Shown here in pieces: positions 27,440 through 35,838 of a stretch of DNA of 64,000 nucleotides; the first letter of the stretch is position 1, and every line of letters starts with the position of its first letter. Under the pieces are notes generated by a model that saw only the letters and a list, made by a program, of their open reading frames with translations, was not told the origin of the DNA and made no database searches. This DNA is from Pedobacter sp. SYP-B3415 (lineage in GTDB: Bacteria; Bacteroidota; Bacteroidia; Sphingobacteriales; Sphingobacteriaceae). A program made the position numbers and the translations under genes. Where the stretch lies: NCBI RefSeq assembly GCF_004138205.1, contig NZ_RXNQ01000036.1, forward strand, positions 124,001 to 188,000, in the 5' to 3' direction.

Positions 27440-28740
27440 AAATCAAACCGAAGCCGCAATCCCGCATCGGTCAGGTTCAGATTGTCTTTTGAAAAATCTT
27501 TCATAGGTACCCGGAGAAAAGGCTCCAGGGCTACCGCATTCCTCGAATTGATCTTTTGACGGAACCCAACAGAGAGGTTATAAAAGCCTAGATATCTGGC
27601 GTTGTTATTTAGCTCCTCTCCTGAAAGCTGCCGCGTTTCCCGCTGGGTCACAACCATATTCCGGGTTTCCATTTGTCCGCCGGCTGTAGCATAAGACTGC
27701 GGTGCAATTTTGGGGACCAGGTAGTTATTTTGCTGCCGCTGGTTAAGTATGGCCATTGCAGATACGCCTGCTCCCGCATAGATTTTTTCACTGATGTGAT
27801 AACGCAACTCCAGCGGCACACTCAGTCCCCTGATACTGGCATTTACCGATTCGAGCCTGGACTCAGCTTCCGGCGTATTAAAGGTTGTTGTTGCGGCTGG
27901 AAAATCCTGAACAGCCGGGGGCTGAAAGGCTACGTCTTTGAAGGTGCTCATTGCTGAATACGTTAAACCAGATGTCAGCGATAACTTCTTATTCAGCGCA
28001 TACGTTACCGCGATTCCGTAACCAAGGTTTACCTTTTCGTCATTTCCCAGGGCCGGCGCTAGCACCATTCCCAGTTGCAGACCTCTCCTTTCCGGTGTAG
28101 GCTTTAGCTCGCCGCCCGGGCCTTTATCATCAGCAGCAGCCAGCATTTTCTCGAAAGGATCAGGCTGACGGGTTGTTGTATTTGGTGTCTCACCGACAGG
28201 TCCCTTAGCTGTCTGCATACTGTTTCCCGCTTGCGTGCCGGCAGTCGCAGATTCAGCCGGTACCTGCGCAGTTGCAGCTGATGTTACCTGAGCAGCAACA
28301 ACCGCCGGCTGCTCTGCTCCGTATTCTATTGCTGATCTTGCGACGTTCGCAAACCTGTCATTTTCTAAGCCTGCAGCCTGTTCAGCCAGCCCGGTCTCAG
28401 ATGAAGCTACGGCTGCCAGCCTGTGATCTTCAAATGCCGTCCCGGCAGACTTGCCAGAATCGCTGCGCGCCGACGCTATATTATCTTGAATAACTTTGGC
28501 AGATGAGTCAGGCTTGTTTGCAAACTCTGACCGCCCCGGTTCCTGCTGGCGCAGAAACAAGAACCCGGCAATAAGTATGATCGCAGCAGCGGCCATACCG
28601 CGCCAAAGCCAGGTTTTCTGCCGGAGGGGTGCCGCAGGCGGCTTGTTGAAACGTTCCCACGCACCATGATCATATTCCGCCTCATAATCAAGCAGCTCTT
28701 CCCTGATATGTCTGATGATTTCTTTATTTGTACGCTTCAT
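27436..28740 (-). CDS. Inner-membrane-anchored protein with C-terminal outer-membrane beta-barrel domain, anti-sigma candidate
   Basis: This 434-residue protein has three parts. Residues 1-47 are charged and cytoplasmic-looking (EIIRHIREELLDYEAEYDHGAWERF), like the start of Bacteroidota anti-sigma-type proteins. One hydrophobic helix follows at about 48-64 (GMAAAAIILIAGFLFL), then a long Ala/Glu/Thr-rich linker to about 210. The last ~215 residues have the alternating pattern of a porin-family beta-barrel and end in LRLRFDF. The sigma factor gene overlaps its start by 17 bp. I infer it holds the sigma factor at the inner membrane while reaching the outer membrane or wall. A plain outer membrane protein is the alternative, but there is no cleavable signal. 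Confidence 0.75.
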   Translation of the reverse strand: MKRTNKEIIRHIREELLDYEAEYDHGAWERFNKPPAAPLRQKTWLWRGMAAAAIILIAGFLFLRQQEPGRSEFANKPDSSAKVIQDNIASARSDSGKSAGTAFEDHRLAAVASSETGLAEQAAGLENDRFANVARSAIEYGAEQPAVVAAQVTSAATAQVPAESATAGTQAGNSMQTAKGPVGETPNTTTRQPDPFEKMLAAADDKGPGGELKPTPERRGLQLGMVLAPALGNDEKVNLGYGIAVTYALNKKLSLTSGLTYSAMSTFKDVAFQPPAVQDFPAATTTFNTPEAESRLESVNASIRGLSVPLELRYHISEKIYAGAGVSAMAILNQRQQNNYLVPKIAPQSYATAGGQMETRNMVVTQRETRQLSGEELNNNARYLGFYNLSVGFRQKINSRNAVALEPFLRVPMKDFSKDNLNLTDAGLRLRFDF

Positions 28741-29416
28741 AGGAACCTGTTAAATTTTGTGCATACAATTTTCTCAACTTACTCTTGGCACGGGTCAGAT
28801 AAACCCGTGAGCTGCTCTCGGGAATAGACAGCGACGTGGCAATTTCTTCATGTGAAAATCCCTCGATCTCATACATATTAAAAACCAAGCGGTGTAACTC
28901 AGGCAATTGATTTAGAAGATTTAAAATATCCCTGACATGCAGTGCCGACAGAACATTAACTTCTTCAGCCTGGTCATCTGCCTCCGTCAGCTCCTGCATA
29001 AGCGACAGCTTTTTTGTACTTCGCAGGTGGTCAATAGCCGTTCGGGAAGTAATTTTTGCCATCCAGGATTTGAACGCTTTTGTACATTCCTCCTCGGTCT
29101 CGGGCGCCTGAAATCTCTGGATATGCGTAAAAATTTTGACAAAAGAATCATTCACCAGCTCCTGGATATCATCTTCATTGCTTGTATACCTGATAACGAT
29201 GGCTTTCAGGTAACCATAGAACGATTTATAGATAAACTCCTTTGAACCGCTGTCATTTTTGCCACTGCTGGCAATCAATGTCCTCAGGTCTTTGATTCTC
29301 TTGATCACTGTGCGGTGGTTCGAACGCTGGTTTTCTTTTTGCTCATCGGCATCTAATGCAAGCCCGACAGCCAGATTGCGCAGGTTACCGAAACAAAAGC
29401 CAAAGGCTTTTCCCAT
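28724..29416 (-). CDS. ECF-type RNA polymerase sigma factor
   Basis: This is an extracytoplasmic-function sigma-70 factor. Region 2 includes YKSFYGYLKAIVIRYTSNED with DDIQELVNDSFVKIF, and region 4 includes GFSHEEIATSLSIPESSSRV followed by RAKSKLRKLY. The start is uncertain: ATG 29416 gives 230 residues, GTG 29446 gives 240, and GTG 29308 gives 194, closest to the family norm. It lies 36 bp after the DUF4397 gene (6 bp if GTG 29446 is used). It overlaps the start of the membrane-anchored beta-barrel gene by 17 bp, which implies translational coupling of a sigma factor with its likely partner. Confidence 0.93.
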   Translation of the reverse strand: MGKAFGFCFGNLRNLAVGLALDADEQKENQRSNHRTVIKRIKDLRTLIASSGKNDSGSKEFIYKSFYGYLKAIVIRYTSNEDDIQELVNDSFVKIFTHIQRFQAPETEEECTKAFKSWMAKITSRTAIDHLRSTKKLSLMQELTEADDQAEEVNVLSALHVRDILNLLNQLPELHRLVFNMYEIEGFSHEEIATSLSIPESSSRVYLTRAKSKLRKLYAQNLTGSYEAYK

Positions 29417-29452
29417 TGCTCCGTACCCCTGCACAACCTGATCCACGGGTAA

Positions 29453-30166
29453 TTATTGATTTGAGTTTAGCATCATACTGATTCCAAGCTTCGTGCTGTC
29501 GGCAGTACTGCTTTTCAGACCTTTAGCCCAGATCGTATATACCTTTCCGGCTGAAAGCGAAACGGTTGGTCTGGTGGCTTTAACAGCTGGATTTGCGCTT
29601 TCAGCAATTTCAAGCGTCAGACCTTCACCCGGATCAATATCGGCAAAATCTGCTATTTCTTTGAATGCTTTTGCTGTAGCGAGTTTGCCCTCTCTGCCTG
29701 TTATGGTGAGATCAAGCGCGGCAGCATCCGGACTGAGGTTAATAAAGCGCACGCGGGCCTTACCGCTTGCGGGCGCCACCAGCTTGTCTTCGGTTACAAG
29801 AAGGTCGATGTTGCTCAATTTATTAATGACGAATGCCGAATAGAACTTACCCGGGGTAAGCGAATAATTATTCTGCGCTAAAAATGTGCTCGAACCGCGG
29901 TTGGTTACGCCGAAGCGTCTTGTGCCGGGATAAGCCGCCAGATAATGGATTGCGCTATCCAGCTTAAACTCTCTCTGATTGGCGCGGGTATTATCAACAA
30001 TAAAATCCAGCGAAGGCGCATCCGGAGATGCATGGATCATTGCAATGCCTGAGGCCTGAAGATCCTCATAATTATCATTGCGTTTGCAGGCTGTCAGTAC
30101 ACTGGCCAGGGCCGCTCCCGCTATCAAAACTTTTGTAACAGTTGTAAAACGCTCTAAAAATCTCAT
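29453..30166 (-). CDS. DUF4397 domain lipoprotein
   Basis: This 237-residue protein has a lipoprotein signal ending LASVLTAC (Cys27) and a DUF4397 domain with the typical IHASPDAPSLDFIVDN and VRFINLSPDAAALDLTITG repeats. The family has two beta-sandwich-like halves and unknown function. It is the first gene of a unit with the ECF sigma factor and the membrane-anchored beta-barrel protein, so it may be a sensor or a target of that system. This link is based only on gene order. Confidence 0.9.
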   Translation of the reverse strand: MRFLERFTTVTKVLIAGAALASVLTACKRNDNYEDLQASGIAMIHASPDAPSLDFIVDNTRANQREFKLDSAIHYLAAYPGTRRFGVTNRGSSTFLAQNNYSLTPGKFYSAFVINKLSNIDLLVTEDKLVAPASGKARVRFINLSPDAAALDLTITGREGKLATAKAFKEIADFADIDPGEGLTLEIAESANPAVKATRPTVSLSAGKVYTIWAKGLKSSTADSTKLGISMMLNSNQ

Positions 30167-30387
30167 ATCTGTGGTGTTTAGTTCGGGAACAAATTATGTT
30201 CGCCGGATAAATAATAACTTGTTTTCTTAAGTCAAATGGCCATTTGCTTTACCTGACAAAACGCCCTCCCCATGCCGGGCGCTACAGCACAGCTGTTTTT
30301 TTCCGCAGAAGGCTACAGTATCTTATGAGTGTAAAATATCTATTTCTCAAAAACGTAGTTTTATAAAATACATTACTTTCGTACCCC

Positions 30388-31974
30388 ATGCAGGCAACTT
30401 ACATTCCGTACAGCCAGACCAATGCTTTTTCAGGGCTGGTTCTTGATTACCTTGCCGGCCAACCTGATCTAGCAGCTTTTTATGCTGAGCGCCCCGACCT
30501 TGAAGGTCTTGGGAAAACAATCGAAAAAAGAAACTTCGGCGGCAACCGGCAAACACTCGTAAAGGTACTCAAAAACCAGTATTCGAATCTTAAGACGCAT
30601 CAGGCGGTAGCCAATAATATAGAGCTGCTTCTTCGCGAAGAGACTTTTACGGTTACCACCGGCCATCAGCTTAACCTGTTTACAGGACCGCTATACTTTA
30701 TTTATAAGATCGTCACCGCGATTAACCTGGCGCTCGAACTGAAGATTGCTTATCCTGAGCAGAACTTTGTTCCTGTATACTGGATGGCGACTGAAGATCA
30801 TGATTTTGCAGAGATTAACCATGTTCAGGTTGAGGAAGAGCTGATCAGCTGGATACAGCAGGGCAATGGGGCTACCGGAAGGCTGAGCACCAAAACGGTT
30901 GCTGCTGCCGTAACAGCCTATAAAGGTTACCTTGGGCTCAGTGCCAACGGCAGAAAACTGGGCAGCCTGGTAGAAGATGCTTATCTGGGCAATTCGAACC
31001 TGGCCGATGCGACCAGGCAGCTTGTAAACAGCCTTTTTGAGAAATACGGCCTGGTCATTATCAATGCTGATGAGCCAGAACTGAAAGCGCAGTTCGCGGG
31101 GATTGCCGCCGATGATATCGTTCACCGGCACAGTGCCGCTCATATTGCTGCAAGCAGCGAGGCCCTGGCTTCCTGCGGTTACGGCGCTCAGGTTCATGGC
31201 CGGGAGATTAATTTTTTCTATCTCCGCGATCATCTCCGGGAGCGAATTGTTTTTGAAGACAATGTTTACAAAGTAAACAAAACCGATATCACCTTCAGCG
31301 AAAGCGGGCTCCTCGCAGAAATCAACGAACATCCCGACCGGTTTAGTCCCAATGTTGTGATGCGCCCGCTGTACCAGGAAATTGTCCTCCCAAATATTGC
31401 CTATATCGGTGGTGGAGCAGAAATTGCCTATTGGATGCAGCTTAAGGCAAATTTTGATTTTTACAAAACGGATTTCCCTGTGCTGATCCTGCGTAACTCC
31501 GCCTTGCTCATCGATCCGCGAAGTAAACAGAACCTGTTCAGGTTGGGCATAAGCCCGGACGAGATATTTGCAAATGAAGAAACGCTTGTAACCAACTGGG
31601 TGCACAACAATACGCGTAATCAGCTATTCCTGGCAGATGAAAGCCGCGAGATCCAGGCCTTATTTGACCGGATCAAACTCCAGGCCTTTAAAATTGACAA
31701 GAGTCTTTCCGAATCGGCAGATGCCGCGAAAACAAAAACGCTTCACCTGTTGGGAAACCTGGAAAAAAAACTGCTTCGCGCTGAGAAGCGAAACCACGAA
31801 ATTTCCCTCCAGCAGATAAAAAATGTGAAGGCGCGCTTGTTTCCCGGCGGCAGCCTCCAGGAAAGGGTACTTAACCTGGCGCCAATGTACGTGAATTATG
31901 GCGAAGATTTCCTGTCTACCCTGATCGAGCGCTTTCAGCCTCTCGGGCAGCAGTTTACCATCATTACTCCTTAA
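30388..31974 (+). CDS. bshC: Bacillithiol biosynthesis cysteine-adding enzyme BshC
   Basis: BshC is the assigned ligase of the last step of bacillithiol synthesis, adding cysteine to glucosaminyl-malate. The 528-residue protein matches the family end to end: MQATYIPYSQTNAFSGLVLDY, TFTVTTGHQLNLFTGPLYFI, VPVYWMATEDHDFAEI, RPLYQEIVLPNIAYIGGGAE and a C-terminal coiled coil (about 425-490). It suggests that this organism uses bacillithiol as a low-molecular-weight thiol. The bshA and bshB genes are not in the window. The stop codon is followed after one base by the next start codon, so the dehydrogenase gene is probably cotranslated. Confidence 0.95.
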   Translation: MQATYIPYSQTNAFSGLVLDYLAGQPDLAAFYAERPDLEGLGKTIEKRNFGGNRQTLVKVLKNQYSNLKTHQAVANNIELLLREETFTVTTGHQLNLFTGPLYFIYKIVTAINLALELKIAYPEQNFVPVYWMATEDHDFAEINHVQVEEELISWIQQGNGATGRLSTKTVAAAVTAYKGYLGLSANGRKLGSLVEDAYLGNSNLADATRQLVNSLFEKYGLVIINADEPELKAQFAGIAADDIVHRHSAAHIAASSEALASCGYGAQVHGREINFFYLRDHLRERIVFEDNVYKVNKTDITFSESGLLAEINEHPDRFSPNVVMRPLYQEIVLPNIAYIGGGAEIAYWMQLKANFDFYKTDFPVLILRNSALLIDPRSKQNLFRLGISPDEIFANEETLVTNWVHNNTRNQLFLADESREIQALFDRIKLQAFKIDKSLSESADAAKTKTLHLLGNLEKKLLRAEKRNHEISLQQIKNVKARLFPGGSLQERVLNLAPMYVNYGEDFLSTLIERFQPLGQQFTIITP

Positions 31975-31975
31975 C

Positions 31976-33061
31976 ATGACCGAACATTTATACACTGAGA
32001 CCGCACTGCGGGAATTTACCCGTCAGGTATTTCTAGCTATGGGTTGCCCTGCGGGCGATGCTGAACTGGCTGCCGATGTACTTCTTCAGGCAGACCTAAC
32101 GGGTGTTGATTCGCATGGTGTTGCAAGACTGAGTGGTTACGTCAGGCTTTGGGAAAAAGAACGCATTAATCCGCGGCCGCAAATCACGGTGGTCCACGAA
32201 ACGCCGACAACGGCAACGATAGATGGTGACCGTGGCCTGGGGCTCGTTGTAGCGCCGTTTGCCATGAATCTGGCTATCGAGAAAGCCAGGACTTATGGAA
32301 GTGGCTGGGTTTCTGTAAAAAATTCCAACCATTTTGGTATTGCAGGCTACCATTCCCTGATGGCAGTGCGCCAGGATATGATTGGCCTGAGCATGACAAA
32401 TGCAAGTCCGCTGGTTGCACCCACTTACAGCAATGAGCGGCTGCTTGGAACCAACCCGATTTGTTATGCATTTCCGGCAGGTAAACATGCACCGGTTGTG
32501 GTTGATATGGCAACGGCGGCAGCAGCAAACGGGAAGCTGGAAATTGCCCAGCGTACCGGCACCAAAATCCCTGAAGGTTGGGTGCAGGACAAAGATGGCA
32601 GGATTTCTACTGATCCAAACGAGCTGAAATCGGGTGGTGCCTTACTTCCGCTGGGAAGCGATAAGGCTCATGGAAGCCACAAAGGATATGGTCTTGGTGC
32701 TGCGGTCGACATTTTTTCGGCCGTTCTTTCGGGTGCAAATTATGGTCCGTGGGTCCCTCCGTTTGTCGCTTTCCTTGAACCTCCGGCAGATCCGGTCGGT
32801 GCGGGCATAGGCCATTTTCTTGGCGCCATGCGAGTCGATGGCTTCCGTCAGGTAGACGAATATAAACAGCACATGGATAATTGGATCGACCGTTTCAGTA
32901 GTTCGACAACGGTCGATCCGGATAAAAAAGTGATTATCCCAGGACAGCCTGAGCGCGAAGCAGAGACAGAACGCCGGGCAAATGGCATTCCGCTCGTTGT
33001 AGCGGTGGCGAATGATCTGCATGCACTCGCAGACCGGCTCGGACTTGCGCGGCTAACCTAA
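31976..33061 (+). CDS. Ldh_2 family malate/L-lactate dehydrogenase-like oxidoreductase
   Basis: This 361-residue protein belongs to the Ldh_2 (YlbC/YbiC/MdhII-like) family of NAD(P)-dependent 2-hydroxyacid oxidoreductases, unrelated in fold to classic LDH. The motif LTGVDSHGVARLSGYV holds the conserved catalytic His, with VKNSNHFGIAGYHSLMA, GTNPICYAFP and GSHKGYGLGAAVDIFSAVLSG also typical. The exact substrate (malate, lactate, ureidoglycolate or others) cannot be told. It is tightly coupled to bshC; since bacillithiol contains malate, a supporting role is possible but not shown. Confidence 0.92.
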   Translation: MTEHLYTETALREFTRQVFLAMGCPAGDAELAADVLLQADLTGVDSHGVARLSGYVRLWEKERINPRPQITVVHETPTTATIDGDRGLGLVVAPFAMNLAIEKARTYGSGWVSVKNSNHFGIAGYHSLMAVRQDMIGLSMTNASPLVAPTYSNERLLGTNPICYAFPAGKHAPVVVDMATAAAANGKLEIAQRTGTKIPEGWVQDKDGRISTDPNELKSGGALLPLGSDKAHGSHKGYGLGAAVDIFSAVLSGANYGPWVPPFVAFLEPPADPVGAGIGHFLGAMRVDGFRQVDEYKQHMDNWIDRFSSSTTVDPDKKVIIPGQPEREAETERRANGIPLVVAVANDLHALADRLGLARLT

Positions 33062-33468
33062 GCTTTCGGTTCGTCGTTAACCGGATAACCCTCTTCATCG
33101 AGGTCGTCGCGGTCGTCTTCAGGTGTACGGGCCAGAAGCTCGTCTTCTGATGACAGTTCTACGCTTTCGCCATTGTCAATGTGCATGCCGAGCTCCTCAA
33201 GATCATTCTCTTTGATTTGATCGCGCGTGCCATATTCATCGCCCAGGTAAGGATTTTGTTCATCATAGTCAGAATTGAAGTCTGCGCCTTCTTCAGCCGA
33301 CGTCTCGTAAGGCAGCGGATGGTCATAATCCTTTTCCTCGCTCGGAACATCAAGCTCATAACTTTCCTTTTCCTCATCGTATCTCAGTTCACGATGGTTA
33401 CGCTGATCATCGCTTTCTATTGAATGCAGTTTATCATCTGCAGGTCCTTGTTTATTCTCGTTCTCCAT
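33058..33468 (-). CDS. Very acidic disordered small protein, unknown function
   Basis: This 136-residue protein has roughly one third Asp and Glu, few hydrophobic residues, no signal peptide and no membrane helix, so it should be soluble and disordered. Clusters such as SSEDELL and EDDRDDLDEEG dominate the C-terminus. I do not recognise a family with known function. It is convergent with the dehydrogenase gene, and both stop codons share the bases CTAA. It is divergent from icd with 135 bp between starts. Composition suggests a nucleic-acid mimic or a protein-binding tail, but nothing shows this. Confidence 0.75.
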   Translation of the reverse strand: MENENKQGPADDKLHSIESDDQRNHRELRYDEEKESYELDVPSEEKDYDHPLPYETSAEEGADFNSDYDEQNPYLGDEYGTRDQIKENDLEELGMHIDNGESVELSSEDELLARTPEDDRDDLDEEGYPVNDEPKA

Positions 33469-33562
33469 GGTGTTATTTTTAAAACGTAACAGCGAAAAAC
33501 GCGGAAGGTTTGCTTATGACGGATTCGTGGCATCCGGAACACCTGTATGTTTTCAATTTTTA

Positions 33563-33570
33563 TATCTTTG
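33563..33570 (+). promoter_or_regulatory. Promoter -7 element of icd
   Basis: TATCTTTG is an exact TAnnTTTG match 33 bases before the preferred icd start. It lies inside the extra N-terminal codons of the alternative start at 33547, which supports the downstream start. No clear -33 TTG was found. Confidence 0.6.
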
Positions 33571-33603
33571 CGATTGACTACTAAAATTTTAAAAATTCCA
33601 TAT

Positions 33604-34839
33604 ATGTCAGTACAAAAAATCAAAGTTGCCAACCCGGTTGTAGAACTGGACGGGGACGAAATGACCCGTATCATCTGGAAATTCATAAAAGACAAACTGA
33701 TCCTGCCATATCTTGAGCTCGATATTAAATATTTCGACCTTGGTATCGAGTACAGGGATGAAACCAATGACCAGGTTACGATCGATGCGGCAGAAGCGAT
33801 CAAACAATATGGTGTAGGTATCAAGTGTGCAACCATCACTCCTGATGAAGCACGTGTGGAAGAATTTAAGCTAAAACAAATGTGGAAGTCGCCGAATGGC
33901 ACCATCCGCAATATTCTGGACGGAACCGTATTCCGTGAGCCGATTGTTACGAGCAACGTACCGCGCCTGGTACCAAACTGGACTGCGCCGATCTGCATTG
34001 GCCGTCATGCATTCGGCGATCAGTACCGCGCTACAGACTTTGTGACCAAAGGTAAAGGTAAACTGACTGTAACCTTTACACCTGAAGACGGCGGCGAAGC
34101 GCAAAGTTTCGAAGTTTATAACTTCAAAGGTGACGGCGTTGCACTGGCTATGTACAACACAGACGAAAGTATCAGGGGTTTTGCCCGCGCATGTTTCAAC
34201 CAGGCGCTTATGAAAAAATGGCCGCTGTATCTTTCAACCAAAAACACCATTCTCAAAAAGTACGACGGCCGCTTCAAAGACATCTTTGAAGAAATTTATC
34301 AGAATGAATTCAAAGCAACCTTCGACGAGAATAACCTGGTTTACGAGCACCGCCTGATCGATGATATGGTTGCTTCAGCACTGAAATGGAATGGAAATTT
34401 TGTCTGGGCTTGTAAAAATTATGACGGTGATGTTCAGTCTGATACCGTGGCACAAGGCTTCGGTTCATTGGGTCTGATGACTTCTACCCTGATCACGCCG
34501 GATGGCAAAGTGATGGAAGCTGAAGCTGCACACGGAACGGTTACCCGCCACTATCGTGATCACCAGAACGGTAAACCTACGTCAACCAATCCGATTGCTT
34601 CAATCTTCGCGTGGACCCGTGGACTTGAGTTCCGTGGTAAACTGGACGGCAACGAAGAACTAATCAAATTCTGCCAGACACTTGAGCAGGTTTGTATTGA
34701 AACTGTAGAAAGCGGAAAAATGACGAAAGACCTCGCGGTTTGTATTCACGGAAACAAAGTAGAACACGGTCGTGATTACCTGTATACTGAAGAGTTCCTT
34801 GCGGCTATCGACGAGAATCTGCAGGCAAAACTCGCGTAA
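33604..34839 (+). CDS. icd: Isocitrate dehydrogenase (NADP+), eukaryotic-like type
   Basis: This TCA-cycle enzyme converts isocitrate to 2-oxoglutarate with NADPH formation. The 411-residue product resembles the homodimeric type of eukaryotic IDH1/IDH2: NPVVELDGDEMTRIIWKFIK at the N-terminus, the substrate motif KSPNGTIRNILDGTVFREPI, DDMVASALKWNGNFVWACKN, and AAHGTVTRHYRDHQNGK. The start at 33604 gives MSVQKIKV; an upstream ATG at 33547 would include the promoter element. It is monocistronic with a strong terminator. Confidence 0.97.
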   Translation: MSVQKIKVANPVVELDGDEMTRIIWKFIKDKLILPYLELDIKYFDLGIEYRDETNDQVTIDAAEAIKQYGVGIKCATITPDEARVEEFKLKQMWKSPNGTIRNILDGTVFREPIVTSNVPRLVPNWTAPICIGRHAFGDQYRATDFVTKGKGKLTVTFTPEDGGEAQSFEVYNFKGDGVALAMYNTDESIRGFARACFNQALMKKWPLYLSTKNTILKKYDGRFKDIFEEIYQNEFKATFDENNLVYEHRLIDDMVASALKWNGNFVWACKNYDGDVQSDTVAQGFGSLGLMTSTLITPDGKVMEAEAAHGTVTRHYRDHQNGKPTSTNPIASIFAWTRGLEFRGKLDGNEELIKFCQTLEQVCIETVESGKMTKDLAVCIHGNKVEHGRDYLYTEEFLAAIDENLQAKLA

Positions 34840-34861
34840 AAAACGAGAAAATAATTAAAAG

Positions 34862-34892
34862 ACGCCCCCGTTTACACGGGGGCGTTTTTTTA
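34862..34892 (+). terminator. Rho-independent terminator after icd
   Basis: ACGCCCCCG (34862-34870) pairs with CGGGGGCGT (34877-34885) around TTTACA, followed by seven T. It isolates icd from the ABC operon. Confidence 0.95.
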
Positions 34893-34915
34893 TATCATAT
34901 TTTTTTAATTCTTTT

Positions 34916-34946
34916 TTTGAAATTCAAAAATATATACCTACAATTG
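34916..34946 (+). promoter_or_regulatory. Promoter of the GntR/ABC operon
   Basis: TTTG (34916-34919) is followed after exactly 19 bases by TACAATTG (34939-34946), a seven-of-eight match to TAnnTTTG. The spacing fits the Bacteroidota housekeeping promoter. The predicted transcription start falls in the inverted repeat immediately downstream. Confidence 0.7.
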
Positions 34947-34947
34947 C

Positions 34948-34971
34948 AGTGTACTATTTAACTAATACACT
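34948..34971. promoter_or_regulatory. YtrA-like operator of the GntR/ABC operon
   Basis: AGTGTA-N12-TACACT is a perfect inverted repeat of hexamers; allowing one mismatch, the arms extend to nine bases (AGTGTACTA and TAATACACT). It starts one base after the -7 element and ends three bases before the start codon of the ABC ATPase, so a bound repressor would block initiation. From memory, Bacillus YtrA uses the same half sites with a similar spacer. The operon encodes a YtrA-type GntR regulator, which makes autoregulation likely. Confidence 0.65.
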
Positions 34972-34974
34972 AGC

Positions 34975-35838
34975 ATGGTCAAACTCTCTGATATCTCTTT
35001 CGCCTACAGTAAAGGAAGACCGGTTCTGGAAAAGCTGGATCTCGTGCTTGAAGCGGGGCACATTTACGGCTTACTTGGCCTGAACGGCGCCGGAAAAAGC
35101 AGTCTGCTGCACCATATTGCCGGACTGCTATTTCCAGACAGCGGCAGTGCTTCGGTGCTCGGCATGGAGCCAGCAAAACGAAGCGTAAAATTCCTGCAAA
35201 CCGTTTATCTCCTGCCCGAGCAGCTGCCGGCAACATCGCTTTCTGCAAACAGCTACACCGGCGTATATGCATCGTTTTACCCCGCCTTCGACAAAGCTTA
35301 TTTTACCCTTCTTCTAAAACAGTTTGATGTAGATCCTGCACAGCCGCTGGATAAGATGAGTTATGGCCAGGGAAAAAAGGCAATGATTGCCTTCGCAATC
35401 GCGACACGCGCACGTATTATTCTGATGGACGAGCCGACCAACGGCCTGGACATCCCTTCAAAACGTCAGTTCAGGAAGGTGATTGCCGGGGCCCTGCAAG
35501 ACGATCAGCTTATGGTGATCAGCACACACCAGGTACGCGATCTTGACAACCTGATTGACCATCTGCTGGTGCTGAAAGACAGAAAAATCATTCTGAGTGC
35601 ATCTGCAGACCACATTACAAACCGCCTGCTTTTCAAAAACACCGTAGACCCGCAACAGGAAACAGGCTTGCTTTATGCCGAGGGCGGTTTAAAGGGCTAC
35701 GCAACCGTAGTGAAAAATCCAAATGGACAGGACTCAAAACTGGATATGGAAATTTTCTTCAACGCATTATTAACCGAAAAGGAAGCGATACTGGCTGCCC
35801 TGAATCAAAATCAAACAAACCATGGAATTCTCGCTTAA
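34975..35838 (+). CDS. ABC transporter ATP-binding protein (YtrB-like)
   Basis: This 287-residue ATPase has Walker A GLNGAGKSSLLHHIAG, a modified signature MSYGQGKKAMIAFAIA instead of LSGGQ, Walker B IILMDEPTNGLD and the switch His in ISTHQVRDLD. The modified signature is common in ATPases encoded with YtrA-type GntR regulators. It overlaps the permease gene by 17 bp. The transported substrate is unknown; related Gram-positive systems respond to cell-wall antibiotics. Confidence 0.94.
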   Translation: MVKLSDISFAYSKGRPVLEKLDLVLEAGHIYGLLGLNGAGKSSLLHHIAGLLFPDSGSASVLGMEPAKRSVKFLQTVYLLPEQLPATSLSANSYTGVYASFYPAFDKAYFTLLLKQFDVDPAQPLDKMSYGQGKKAMIAFAIATRARIILMDEPTNGLDIPSKRQFRKVIAGALQDDQLMVISTHQVRDLDNLIDHLLVLKDRKIILSASADHITNRLLFKNTVDPQQETGLLYAEGGLKGYATVVKNPNGQDSKLDMEIFFNALLTEKEAILAALNQNQTNHGILA

